Part shown: positions 35,999 through 46,084 of the stretch, piece by piece
Position numbering within the stretch: the first letter of the stretch is position 1
Layout: every line of letters begins with the position of its first letter
Source of the DNA: Colletotrichum lupini
Lineage: Eukaryota; Ascomycota; Sordariomycetes; Glomerellales; Glomerellaceae
Direction of reading: 5' to 3'
Assembly (NCBI RefSeq): GCF_023278565.1
Contig: NC_064676.1
Coordinates: 4,464,001 to 4,528,000, forward strand
DNA length: 64,000 bases
The notes under the pieces: model-generated
What the model saw: the letters and a program-made list of their open reading frames with translations, nothing else
The model's database searches: none
Told to the model about the DNA's origin: nothing
Translations under genes and position numbers: made by a program

Positions 35999-37488
35999 AT
36001 GGACGGCTCACTAGAAACACGAGTTCCGCACAATGATATCCAATACAGAGGCATGCAGCTCTTTGCTGTCCAGCTGTCCTTTATGCTCGCGGCCGGCTTC
36101 TTTGTCTTGGCAAGAGCCTACGTTAAAGTATGCATCGTCAAGAGCTTAGCCGTCGATGACTGGCTTATCTTCGGGGCCATGGTTAGTACTGTTTCCGACC
36201 CTCTCATTTTTCCCTACTTGCCACTGACATGAACATCTCGCAGCTTGGTTACACAGCATACGGTGGCATCGCCCTCCACGGCATCACCAACGGTGCCACA
36301 GGAAAACACATCACAGAACTCACGGTCGACCAAGCCGCCGTCTCCCTCAGAGCCTGGTACATCTGCGAAGTCTTATACTCCCCGATCACGCTGGCGATCC
36401 GAACCTCGATCTGTCTCCTCCTCCTCCGTCTCGCTCTCAACAAAGTTCACCGCTGGATCATCTACGCCAACCTCGTCGTCGTCTGGATGATCTCCATCGC
36501 CTTCTTCTGCATCATGACCTTCCAGTGCATGCCTCCATCCTACTTTTGGAGGCAGCTGTACGGAGACCCGGGGTCGTGTATTAACTTCAACATAGTCCCG
36601 GACGCGACCATTGCACACAGCATCATCTCGGCGATATCAGATTGGTGCATGGGTTTGCTGCCGATTGCCCTCTTATGGAACGTCAACTTGAACCGGCGTA
36701 CAAAGGCACTTGTTGCTGTTCTCTTGAGTATGGGCATGGTGTAAGTCAAGATATCCTCAATACCGTGGCGGAGCATCCTGTTTCTAACAAACATCTAGTG
36801 CTGGCGTTGCTCTTATAGTACGTATACCATATGTGAGACGTCTCGCCATCTCGGCAGACTTCCTCTACGAAACAATGTACGTCCCCAAATGTCTGACTTG
36901 ACAGGAGCACCTGGCTAACCTTTTCCCCTCCACAGCGACGTCGCCATCTGGAGTGTCCTGGAGCCGGCGCTAGGCATCATCGCGGCTTCGGTCACCAGTC
37001 TTCGGCCTCTCTTCCAGAACTGGGGTTTTGGATGGAGCAACAAGAGCAAACAATCTCGTCCGTCTGGCGCGGGCTGGGTCAATACGAGCGGCCACCCAGG
37101 AACGAAAGAAACGTCCGGCGCCGTCGCCAGGGGAGGCAAATCCGAAAATTCGAATTCCACCGTACGGACATTCAATGACATTGACCGGGCCTTGTCCGGC
37201 ACCGGGTCCGATATCGAGCTGAACAAGACGGTCCGGGACGACGGGCGGGACGAGTACGAGGAGTACGACGCGTCGAGGCCGTCTTCTGATCTCGGTCAGA
37301 GGAGCCACGTCCAGGAGACGCAGGCGCGCGACCGGCCGGTCATCAATGTCCGTACAACGATTGATATCATGTCGCACTCGAACCACTCAATCGATCAAGT
37401 TCTACCGCCGGCGGAATGCTCTGCTGGCGACAGGGAAGAAAAGGGGGCGCAAGGAGAGCCGGGGGATCGCCGGGGCAAGGTGATGTAG
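35999..37488 (+). CDS. Fungal rhodopsin-like seven-transmembrane protein (Fung_rhodopsin family), 436 aa, 4 exons
   Basis: Exons are 35,999-36,181, 36,244-36,740, 36,799-36,876 and 36,936-37,488, with introns of 62, 58 and 59 bp. All joins keep frame: AMV... to LGYTAYG, GMV to AGVALIV, YET to IDVAIW. About seven hydrophobic spans occupy residues 18-290. Family landmarks are the VDDWLI stretch after the second span, ALHG, LRAWYICEVLYSP then RTSICLLLLRL, the QCMPPSYFW loop, and LLPIALLW, which occur in the PF20684-type fungal 7TM proteins. The C-terminal tail of about 150 residues is polar and charged, probably cytoplasmic. Family members lie in many genomes, some in secondary-metabolite clusters. 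Ligand and partners are mostly unknown, and despite the name no retinal Lys is claimed here. The upstream in-frame extension to 35,894 lacks membrane or family features, so the ATG at 35,999 is preferred. Confidence 0.88.
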
Positions 37489-38223
37489 GCGATGTGTTAT
37501 ACCCATTTCATTACAATCGTTGTTTTTCCTTTTCGTCGTAGAGTCCGGCTATAGATTGGGGTATACGGAGTTTGGGCGTGCTCATACCTCGCAGCAGGAA
37601 TGTGTTATATAAAGAGGCTATACGCCTTCAGGCCGGGTAATTTGACCACAGGCTTTTTATGAGGAATAACGAAGGAACGACCTGAGATCGAGATGATGGA
37701 ATTGCTTTCGAAATGATTCGTTCAATGAACTGCATCCTCAGCGGATCGTATTTAGAGGCGAATTGCAGTCTATTCGGCGCCAAATACTAATCCATCGTTC
37801 ACATCGCAAGCTCGGCTCCGAACTACCACTTTTGGTATCGTGGAAGCATGTCGCAAGACCTCGCGGCAACTTTCTGGGTCCCGCTTCTCTGAGATGGCCT
37901 ATTGATACGTCATCTCAATATTTTTCTTCAACTTCTGTGGCAACATGGCAATGGGCTCTGCGGATATGGTCGGATACCTGCATGTGGGAAATCTCCGACC
38001 ACAGCCTCACGCTGGACGGGTTCGTTCGGTCCCGAGCTCACGAACTCGGAACAGCGCAGCCGTCTGGAGATGTATAAAAGACATCTTCACTTGTAACGAG
38101 GCTTCCGAAGTCCAAATCCTAGGTGTGACACTCTTCGACTATTCGACCTTACCTAACTCTTCGAACCTCACCCACACTGTACATCGTCTTACATCCTCAC
38201 TCCCCGAACAACAGAACTCCAAC
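37489..38223. other. Intergenic between 7TM gene and membrane protein gene
   Basis: Holds the 3' side of the rhodopsin-like gene and the promoter of the next one. The only signal noted is the TATA box at 38,073. Confidence 0.65.
38073..38080 (+). promoter_or_regulatory. TATA box (TATAAAAG) of membrane protein gene
   Basis: A consensus TATAAAAG lies 151 bp upstream of the ATG at 38,224. The intervening leader is C/A-rich, as is usual for fungal 5' leaders. A consensus TATA box suggests a regulated rather than housekeeping promoter, which is an inference. Confidence 0.6.
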
Positions 38224-39171
38224 ATGAAACAGATTCTCAGCCGGCCGGTCCTCACCGCAGCCTCACTCCTCTCGATGCTGCCACTCACATTCGCCCAAAA
38301 CGCCCAAGTCAAAGTCTCATTCGACTCGACGTTCCGAACCGTCGCCCCCCCAAACGACGCCTTCGCACAAGACGCATCACACGTCCGCGTCGTATCAGCC
38401 ATCCTCCTCGCCCTCTCCCTCATCTTCGTCCTCATCTCCATCGCAGAAAGCAAGCGCTGGTCCTCCACCGTGCCCACGGCCCTGACCCTCGGCGCCGCGA
38501 CCTGCGTTCTGCCCGAGGCCGTGGACAACTACCTCGCAAACTGCTACTGGTCGCAGTCACACGACCCGTCCCAGCTCATGTTCACCTTTCTCGGCCGCGA
38601 GTTCGATCTGTACGTCGGCATCATCTGGTGGTCCTTTGGCGCCGTGCTCGGATGCACCATCTTTGGTGCGCTCATGCGCGGGGTCAGCAATAAGACGCTG
38701 CTGGTGTTTCTTGGCCTCGCGGGTCTGTTCGACGTCGTACTGGAGGAGTGCCTGCTCAACTACGGCGGGCTATACCTCTACTACGGCCACCAACCCCTCG
38801 TGCTGTTTAGTTTGTTCCCCTGCTGGTGGGCATTCTGCAACGTCTCGGCCGTGTTCCTAGGCATCGCCATGACGTACCGGTACCGCGAGTGGTTCAACGG
38901 GTGGAAGAGCGTCTTTGTGCTGCCGATACTGCCCTTTTGTTACGTTGCGGGTTGGTCTCTGGCGGCTATGCCTACTGTATATGCTGTTCACGCCGACTAT
39001 AAGCCCGTTGTCACGCAGCTGTGTGGCATTCTTACGTGTTGTTTGGCTTTACTTCAGATTGGTGTCATTATGGATGTTGTTCTTGGGAGGCAGGTGTTTG
39101 AGTCCGGCCACACTTCAGGTCGCGTGGTTCGATTTGAGGAGAAGACGTGGTCAGTCAAGTCTCGCAAGTAG
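38224..39171 (+). CDS. Polytopic membrane protein with signal peptide, 315 aa; possibly AveC-like
   Basis: Single exon. Residues 1-21 look like a cleavable signal peptide (hydrophobic core, LTFAQNA cleavage region). About seven further membrane spans follow, near residues 59-80, 86-105, 121-145, 157-180, 190-210, 224-245 and 255-280. Polar residues sit inside or at the edges of spans: PEAVDNY, EECLLNYGGLYLYYGHQP, PCWWAFCN. This pattern resembles membrane enzymes more than transporters. The arrangement recalls AveC-like spirocyclase-family proteins of actinomycetes and fungi, but I hold that only loosely. The ATG is chosen because it gives the signal peptide. The frame is open upstream to 37,945, but that part crosses the TATA box at 38,073. 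The rhodopsin-like gene lies 0.7 kb upstream on the same strand. A shared role is not shown. Confidence 0.75.
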   Translation: MKQILSRPVLTAASLLSMLPLTFAQNAQVKVSFDSTFRTVAPPNDAFAQDASHVRVVSAILLALSLIFVLISIAESKRWSSTVPTALTLGAATCVLPEAVDNYLANCYWSQSHDPSQLMFTFLGREFDLYVGIIWWSFGAVLGCTIFGALMRGVSNKTLLVFLGLAGLFDVVLEECLLNYGGLYLYYGHQPLVLFSLFPCWWAFCNVSAVFLGIAMTYRYREWFNGWKSVFVLPILPFCYVAGWSLAAMPTVYAVHADYKPVVTQLCGILTCCLALLQIGVIMDVVLGRQVFESGHTSGRVVRFEEKTWSVKSRK

Positions 39172-42100
39172 GCTGCGCATCGTAAGACTCACCTTTCGTA
39201 AAGGATTGGTGTTGGGAAGACAGCAGGTCGTCTGATCGAGAACAAACCTTTTCGTTTCAGAAGAGGCACAGTACTTTTGTGAAGAGTTCAGACAATAATT
39301 TCAGAATCTCTCATTCACCAGGAACGACATCCGCTGCAGGAACTGATTTGGCCATCAGACAACATGACTCTATGATTTGCTATCAATGTTGCCAGTTGCA
39401 TCAAACTCTGAAATGTCAGAGTCATTGTGAGGTCGTTATCAATCAGGTATGAATCAGAGTTCTGCAAGCGGAAGCTTTACCTGACTGATGAGCAGAAACT
39501 GCACGTGGTTCCGAAAGGGTTAGGCCAAAGTGTGCGCTACGAAGTGACCGAAGCTCAGGGCATCTTCCGCTCGGCAGTAGATATCAGATGGCCTCCCTGT
39601 GCCGGTAACCTTAAACCCACCACTTTCCGCCCAAGAGACGATTGCGCGGCTTTTTGTGATCCCGATACAACCCATATTGCAATCTCTCTGCACTTCCGCT
39701 AGGTATACCTGCCAGGCTGGTTCAATCATCACTGTGTGACTACGAGTTTCATACTAACCCATCGATCACCATCGTCAGCCTGGCGTCATGTGACATAAAG
39801 GGACACCGCCCTGCTCTTGCCCAGGCATTCCCGGTCTAGACTTGGTACACTTTCTTTGTCGAGATACGTCACATCCTAAGCCCTGTTTTGCTCTGAAGTT
39901 TGGAAGATTGCCGAGTCCTGAGAGATAAGTTCACGTAGGCGGCTATCGCGCCTGTCTGCAGGATGACTCTTAACTCCCATAGTGACACGACAGCACTTAC
40001 ACGGACTATGAATAGATCACGACGCTAGATGCCTCTACCAGTGATCCTGCGAAGCCCCTTTTGCCCCTGTCGTCTGCCTAAGGACCCATGGGGAAGCCGT
40101 TGATGCTTGGCTATGGTCAAGCACTGCCGGTCAGTCCGTCAAAGGCTTCTGCGGCTGAGGAAGTGCCGCAGAGGCCGATGTCAAGTCCAACAGGCCTCAA
40201 TCTATTCACGCCATCGTCGATCAAAGTGATTGGCTGTTTATCGGGAGCCGTACAAGAAGACGAATAAGATACCGTGATGATCCTGTCGCTGATCCAGTCT
40301 GGTTGGCTCTAGGTTGCACCGAACAAGTCCGAATACCCAACTGCCTAGGGTAGGGTAGACCAGGACCATCGTGAGGCCTCTCGGCCATGGACCCCCTTCC
40401 TTCTGGCTTGTAAGGCGTTCCAACCGATTTCCGGGAGTTTGGAACCACGGAGGGAACAGCGGTCCTATGCTTCGAAGAAAGCCTTGTGAGGTGTTTATGA
40501 CGGTCGTAGGAGCACGCTGCACAGCAAAATGGACCGGGTCGAAGAGGGCCGCGACAGTTGGAGGGATGCGGCCGGTGATGCGGCCAGAGGAAGGCTGTGA
40601 TTTGGTGAAGTTGGATATCTCATGGAACCCAGAGCCTGATGGACGTCAGAAAAGGGAAGAAAGTGGGGCGCGAACATATTCGCGGTCGCAGAAGCGGCCG
40701 GCCCGTTCGGGGCTGTGATTCCCGTTTTCGGCGTAGCCACGGTGGGGTTACTACCGGCCCGTTTGCGCGGCCCCCAGGCCCCAAGAGGCAGCGGTGACTG
40801 GACAGTTCAGGAAATGCCTGGGTTCTTATTGGGCACTCGGATTCTAGTCTCCTTTCTAGACCAATGGCAGCAGCGCATTCGTGGCTCGAGCCGTGGCTGG
40901 ATGTACTCCAAGCCTGGGAAGGGAATTTCTGGGCGGGAATGGAAGGCTGCCCAGGAGCCCACGGCACCGCGACGGTGGACGACGGCCCTTCGGCGGTCGG
41001 CCGTGCGGTTCGGCCTTTGGGCGATAGACGCGACCCCACTTTTAACCTCTTCAACCGGGCCAGGGTACCTTACCCAGCACCCCGGCAGCCAGGATACTGC
41101 CTCTCTCAACTTCGACTTCTCTCCTTACCATCGTCATCGTCAAAGTACGATTTATCGCAATCTGGCGAACCACAGCACAGAAATCAACGTATCTCTGCTC
41201 CAACATCTCATCGTTACAGCGCATTCTACGTTTCCCCCGGTGCCCTGTTGAGTCGTCCCGCCTTCCCTCCACCCGCTTTGCCGTACTTCGTCCTATGAAT
41301 CGCGCCAGACGAGACCTTCTCGGTCACTTATCCCATTGTTCATGCGTCGTAGCTTTTTCCCCCAGACCCTGGACATGGGAAAAGAAGAGATCAATGCTCC
41401 TCCCCATGCCACGCGCGCGCCGCCGGTACGCCACACACGGCGCAAAGACCTTCGATCTGCGCAGTCCGATGTTTCTCTTTGGGCCCTGACCTTACTCTGC
41501 ATTGCTTTCCCTTCCACCCAAACTTCTACGACCACCTGATGTGGAGTTTCACGACCCAAAACCTTGTCCCAACTCTTTTGCGCAGCGACAACTGTTTTGC
41601 GCCCCAGCCCGATCTTTTCTAAACCCATCCAGCCTTTCCCGGCATAGTTGCTGAGCTCACGGCACACATCCAGACTTCGGTCTCGGCCAGAGCGAGCCGA
41701 CCTCCCACATCCCTCCACCTCATCCCGCCTGATTTTTCTTCCCAGCAGCAACAGCGATCCCAGGATCAGGGGCCGGGTGAAGATGCAGGAAAGGAAAAAA
41801 GTATAGAAAATGGAATTGTTTCTAGAAGGTGATCTGATCAACTTCTCGCAAGACCAGGGGTGGGAAAGGAGGGATCCCGAACCGGCCAGTAGTCGTCCTC
41901 GGTTCTGCTCTTACTCCTTTCTACCGCACCCCTCCTCCTGCTATGCGTCATATCGTCCATCTCCATGGGACCTGCTCGCCCACCACTCGTGTGCGAGTAC
42001 TCCCAGGACTCGTCTTGGTCATGTCTTCATCTGCCTCCTCCCGCTTCTCCCCCCCTGCTCCAACATCTCATCCAGCATCGCCAGCTTCGCCAACTAGCAC

Positions 42101-42301
42101 TAGCATTGGGTCTCTGGGGGTCTTGTCACAGTTGGCCTCACTCCGCCCCCCCTTTTCTCCCTTCCCCCTTCCCATCCCCCCCTGCCATCTGACCTTTGGA
42201 TCCTATAAGTAACCCGTGAACCGATTCACCATGGAGACCCCTTCTTCATCAGCAGGCTCTGTGAAACATATAGAACTTTACTGCTCCCTCGCACACCATA
42301 A
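39172..42301. other. 3.1-kb intergenic region upstream of SWIM gene
   Basis: Many overlapping short ORFs in the GC-rich part 40,370-41,300 are shadows of each other with GTG/TTG starts and no family resemblance. The last 400 bp are C/T-rich (41,900-42,190), typical of a fungal promoter and leader. Nothing else is supported. Confidence 0.65.
42204..42210 (+). promoter_or_regulatory. TATA-like box of SWIM gene
   Basis: TATAAGT lies 98 bp upstream of the main ATG and 27 bp upstream of the uORF ATG, directly after a long C/T-rich stretch. If it sets the transcript start about 30 bp downstream, the uORF could be skipped by some transcripts. Confidence 0.4.
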
Positions 42302-42332
42302 ATGTCTTCATCATCCTCTCCCACCCCCGTAG
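42231..42332 (+). promoter_or_regulatory. 33-aa upstream ORF overlapping the SWIM gene start
   Basis: The ATG at 42,231 sits in a strong context (ttcaccATGG: A at -3, G at +4). It runs 33 codons to TAG at 42,330-42,332, ending 31 bp inside the main ORF in a different frame. The main ATG at 42,302 has T at -3, a weak context. This layout would reduce main-frame translation. I tested a splice from exon 42,231-42,260 (donor gtgaaa) to the acceptor cccccgtag at 42,332, and it puts the main frame out of phase. Confidence 0.45.
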
Positions 42333-43888
42333 CCAAATTCAGAGAGCTCTCTCTGGGAAGAAGGATGCCTCCCACAACCAGAGCCCAGGCGCACCGGCAG
42401 TCCCTCAGCGATATTACCACCTCAGATTACTACGACGATGAGGACGACGGCGGCGGATACATAGACGACGATGGCGGCTCCAGCAGCTCCGAGCCAGAGT
42501 CCGATTCGGACTCGTCTCTCGTCGACGACGACGACCACTCCATCATCCGCTCCCCCTCCAAGCTCGTCTACAAGCTCGACACGCTCTCCCACGACGCCCG
42601 CCTGCGCGTCCGCGAGGCCTTCAAAGATCCCCCCCGCCTCTCGCTGCAGTACTGCCGTCTCAGGGACGACGTCTACGCCTTTCAAATGACGGAGCTCGTG
42701 CCTCGTTCCATCCGTATAGGATCCCCCGACAGCCCCTTCGCGACGCCCCGGTGCTCGTGCCGGGAACAGCAGCAAACGGCCGGCCCGCCCTGCAAGCACC
42801 TCCTCTGGCTACTGGATCAGCTCGTTAAGCAGACGCTCTATGATCACGACCCGGCGTCCCCCCTGACCATGACCGCGGACGGCTACCCAGAGGAGATTGG
42901 CGACCCCTTTTCAGACATATCGGCCTTCCACCTTGACGTCCTGGCTGACGGCCTACGCTGCGACGTTGTCACCCCAGGCTCGGAAGAGGACTCTGAAAAC
43001 ACCGACTCGGACGAGGCAGGAGAAGACGAAAATCAACGGCAGCACCCGAACCCTCACCGCGTCGATGAAGCACGCGAGATGCTCTCAGCTGTTATGTCCT
43101 CGTCCTCTCCTGAAGACTACCGCCCAGACCTCTGCTCAGATCCGCCCTCCACGGGTAAGAAACCAGTCAAGCGCCGCGACCTCGAGGGCACAATCTTCCG
43201 CATGCTTCTCGCCAACAACGACTTCTTCCACTACTTCCTCTCCCAGATGCGCTCTACAGATCCCGTCAACGACCCCTTTCGCAAGCTCTCCCAGCGCGTC
43301 GACCGCGTTCTGCGCGAACTCGACTCCTACGCCACCACCTCCACCAACATCCCCTCCTCAGAAGGCGGCTCAGCAGAGGGCCCTCGTGACGTAGCCTGGG
43401 CCGCACGACACATCAGCGGTGTAATAGGCCTCGTCCGCACCTCAATATTCAAGCGCGATCGGCCCCTAGAACCCCAGGAGCGAACAAGCGCCGCCCGCAC
43501 CCTAGTACACATCCTCGCCGCCGTCGTAGAGCGGAACCGCGACTTCGTGTCCCCGACGTCGACGACGAGGCCCGCCGCCATCGCCCGTCGAGACAAGAAC
43601 CTCTTCCTCCGCCTCGTCGGGGACCGCGACGAAGACTTCGTCCTCGGGGTACTGAGTCTCCTCCCGCCCGACGCGGCGGCGCCATTCCTCCACAGCCTCG
43701 AAGACATCCTGGACCAGCTGGGCGTCAACGGTGCGCCGGCCACCTACGTCGAAAAATTCCGCTCCCTCATTGCTCGGCTGAGGAGGTCGGGAGGCAGCGG
43801 CTTAGCCATCACAAGTTCGCCGGGGGCGGGGTCGAAACGCCACGGACAGAGTCAGAGCCATGATCGGGGATCCAAGAGGATGAGGTGA
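42302..43888 (+). CDS. SWIM-type zinc-finger protein, 528 aa, single exon
   Basis: The N-terminus (residues 1-80) is Ser-rich and strongly acidic (runs of Asp, SDSDSS). A predicted folded region follows. The SWIM finger is CSC at 151-153, then C164 and H166, which is the CxCx(n)CxH pattern with n=10. SWIM domains bind zinc and mediate DNA or protein contacts in ubiquitin ligases, MuDR transposases and Rad51-linked Shu complex proteins. No transposase or RING signature is seen here, so a nuclear regulatory or adaptor role is the modest inference. The C-terminal half is helical and charged, followed by a basic tail ending KRMR that could be a nuclear localisation signal. It converges with the kinase-like gene 474 bp away. 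The ATG is the first in frame, but an overlapping uORF precedes it. Confidence 0.85.
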   Translation: MSSSSSPTPVAKFRELSLGRRMPPTTRAQAHRQSLSDITTSDYYDDEDDGGGYIDDDGGSSSSEPESDSDSSLVDDDDHSIIRSPSKLVYKLDTLSHDARLRVREAFKDPPRLSLQYCRLRDDVYAFQMTELVPRSIRIGSPDSPFATPRCSCREQQQTAGPPCKHLLWLLDQLVKQTLYDHDPASPLTMTADGYPEEIGDPFSDISAFHLDVLADGLRCDVVTPGSEEDSENTDSDEAGEDENQRQHPNPHRVDEAREMLSAVMSSSSPEDYRPDLCSDPPSTGKKPVKRRDLEGTIFRMLLANNDFFHYFLSQMRSTDPVNDPFRKLSQRVDRVLRELDSYATTSTNIPSSEGGSAEGPRDVAWAARHISGVIGLVRTSIFKRDRPLEPQERTSAARTLVHILAAVVERNRDFVSPTSTTRPAAIARRDKNLFLRLVGDRDEDFVLGVLSLLPPDAAAPFLHSLEDILDQLGVNGAPATYVEKFRSLIARLRRSGGSGLAITSSPGAGSKRHGQSQSHDRGSKRMR

Positions 43889-44362
43889 CGTGGGAGTACA
43901 CGCACACGTCCACGGGACTATATTCCTACACTGCATCCTTTTTTGTTGAAGATGGAAAGATAGGGAAGCACAGAGCGTTCCTCTGGACCTTGGGGAGGAC
44001 AAGTCTCTTACCATATTTCTCTTCACTCTTGTGTCTGTGACACTCACGCCCTTTATCTATACTTATCATGTTCATGTATATCCCCTTGACACTACCTGTA
44101 CTCCCACACATCTTGTTTCTCATTTAGATTGCATGATTGTTAGAGGATGTAGCGCGCCAAGTCTCTAGGCAGTGACTTTGGTCAATTGGGTGCTTGTCCA
44201 GGCATCCCATATTTCTGGATTTCTCCTCTCTTGTTCTGCAATACAATAAATACCATTATCTATCCCCGAGTCGTTCATTTCTAAGTGTATACATCTGTTC
44301 TGTTCTGTTCTGTTCTGTTTCAGCCCTTGTAAAGCCATCTTTGGCCCGGTGTCTGGTCCTGT
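43889..44362. other. Shared 3' intergenic region of SWIM and kinase-like genes
   Basis: 474 bp between convergent stop codons. It contains five tandem TCTGT units (44,294-44,318). No other signal. Confidence 0.7.
44294..44318. repeat. Pentanucleotide microsatellite (TCTGT)5
   Basis: Five perfect head-to-tail copies in the convergent 3' region, likely within the 3' UTR of one of the two genes. Confidence 0.9.
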
Positions 44363-46084
44363 TTATAGCTCATCCCGAATCTTCTCTAGCTCATCTAATA
44401 CGCTCTGTAAGCTAGGTCTGTCGAAGTGGTTCTCGCTCCATTCTCCGCTCGATTTTGAGTGGTCTCTCATGGCCAGGAAACTCTCGGCCCACGCTATCTC
44501 ACGTTTCCACCACGTCGCAGCAGCTTGTCGGATGTCCTTGGGTTCAGTCTTGTTCTCCTGACCTTTGAAAATAATTTTGTTGCCCTCTCTACCGATCTGG
44601 TCACCCAAGGTGGCACGACGGCCACTTGTGCAACGGTCGATGAGCGAGCGTAGTATCGGTGGCGTTCTGAGAAAGGCAGGAAAGTCGACGTCGGTCTCCC
44701 AGCGATAGGACTGCCACACAGCAGCTTGCTGAGGTGCGCTAGCTCCCTCAAAGATGCACCATAATACTCTCCCGAGCATGTACACCTCCGATGCCTCCTG
44801 CTCCCTTGGGCTGAGACATGCCCAGCAGATATTGTAGCCGTTGATTGGATTTGTATACTCCTCTCTTGCTTGCAGAGACTCGAAATCAGGACACAAGCGC
44901 CTCAATATGTCAGCATAGTGATCTCTGGTATCCTCGGGTATATCGTCATCGGTAGCTAATATGCGGATGTATTCGACAGCATTGATCTCTGGGGACGCAA
45001 ATTCGCACCACACCCCGCGTTGTTCAAAGTCGACCATGACTGCATCTCTGTCCTTTGATAGGACGATGTTGTCGAGGCGGAGGTCAGGGTAGAATGTACC
45101 AGAGGTTCTACGGTGGTGCAGTACACCCGACGTAATCTGGATTGACCATTTGAGTTGTTCTGTTTGAGAAATCGTGTTGTGGATTCGTGAAAGAGGCACA
45201 ATGTCTCTTAAAGTACCATAGTGATGATACTCCAGAGTAAAGCCGATGACAGCAACTTTGCTACCAAAAGTGCAACGCTTTGTGACGAGGTGTGCGGGAC
45301 GTGACATGATGTTCTGGTGTGGTATTGTTGACAACAGAAGCTTAAGCTCATGGTACAAGTACTTGGTGTAACTTGTCAGTGTCTTCAAAATCCAGAGGCG
45401 ACCTTTGATTTGAACAAGGCAGACACTGTCGTGGATCTGTTCGACAACATGAACCTCGGACAAGTCGATACATTGCGGTATCTGAGCTTCGGGTCCCCAC
45501 ATCTCAGCGAGGGCGGATGCCGAGAGAAGTTGACGTTCGAGGTAGTACGTGGGTGCAATATTGATCTCTATGGCTCTGACATCGAGAGAGATATCTTTGA
45601 AGACGATGCGGGAGCCAAATGGCACAGATCGTAAGAGCCCTTCTGGGTCAGGCAGTCGTTTTGTCCAGAATTGTAAAACCCGAATGATGTGCTTGGATAT
45701 GTTCAGCTTTTGAACTCGGGCGCGATCTTTGGTATGGAACGCCACATCCAAATCCAATAATTGCCGGATTTCGGGCGTTTGAGTTGACTGCTCTGGTACA
45801 AAGGCATCGAGACGCAGCGGCGGCGTTGGAAAGAGAAACGTAGGAAGGACGTAGAATTGCGTCCCGAGTCCAGTACAGCCATCGATGCGCCACAGAGGAT
45901 TTGGCAGGGGGTCGAGGCTGTCAATGCGGTTTTTGGGATTCAGCTGGGAGTGCTCCCAGTCATCGGCTGGCGGAAGTCGATGTGGGATGCTACTATCATG
46001 GTGCTCGACTTCTGACAGAGAGACGTCCGTGAAGGCTGCTGTGGGGTGGATTATGTCGTGTATAATGTCCGATCCCAGATCCAT
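44363..46084 (-). CDS. Divergent protein kinase-like protein, 573 aa, single exon
   Basis: The first ATG in frame is at 46,084. The open frame extends further upstream only with a TTG, so it is not used. Residues 1 to about 215 have no known domain. The kinase-like core follows: WILK with Lys at 234 (VAIK position), YHEL with Glu at 246 (helix C), and the catalytic loop YPDLRLDN at 333-340 in place of HRDxKxxN (Asp 334 and Asn 339 kept). VDFEQRG around Asp 352 replaces DFG. After that come a candidate activation/APE-like segment (SPEINA) and a C-lobe with EVYMLGRVLW, the position of the helix F DxWSLG motif. So Lys, Glu, Asp, Asn and the metal-binding Asp are kept, while His and Gly of HRD/DFG are changed. 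This fits the expanded fungus-specific kinase-like families rather than a standard eukaryotic kinase. Activity is uncertain. Confidence 0.82.
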   Translation of the reverse strand: MDLGSDIIHDIIHPTAAFTDVSLSEVEHHDSSIPHRLPPADDWEHSQLNPKNRIDSLDPLPNPLWRIDGCTGLGTQFYVLPTFLFPTPPLRLDAFVPEQSTQTPEIRQLLDLDVAFHTKDRARVQKLNISKHIIRVLQFWTKRLPDPEGLLRSVPFGSRIVFKDISLDVRAIEINIAPTYYLERQLLSASALAEMWGPEAQIPQCIDLSEVHVVEQIHDSVCLVQIKGRLWILKTLTSYTKYLYHELKLLLSTIPHQNIMSRPAHLVTKRCTFGSKVAVIGFTLEYHHYGTLRDIVPLSRIHNTISQTEQLKWSIQITSGVLHHRRTSGTFYPDLRLDNIVLSKDRDAVMVDFEQRGVWCEFASPEINAVEYIRILATDDDIPEDTRDHYADILRRLCPDFESLQAREEYTNPINGYNICWACLSPREQEASEVYMLGRVLWCIFEGASAPQQAAVWQSYRWETDVDFPAFLRTPPILRSLIDRCTSGRRATLGDQIGREGNKIIFKGQENKTEPKDIRQAAATWWKREIAWAESFLAMRDHSKSSGEWSENHFDRPSLQSVLDELEKIRDEL

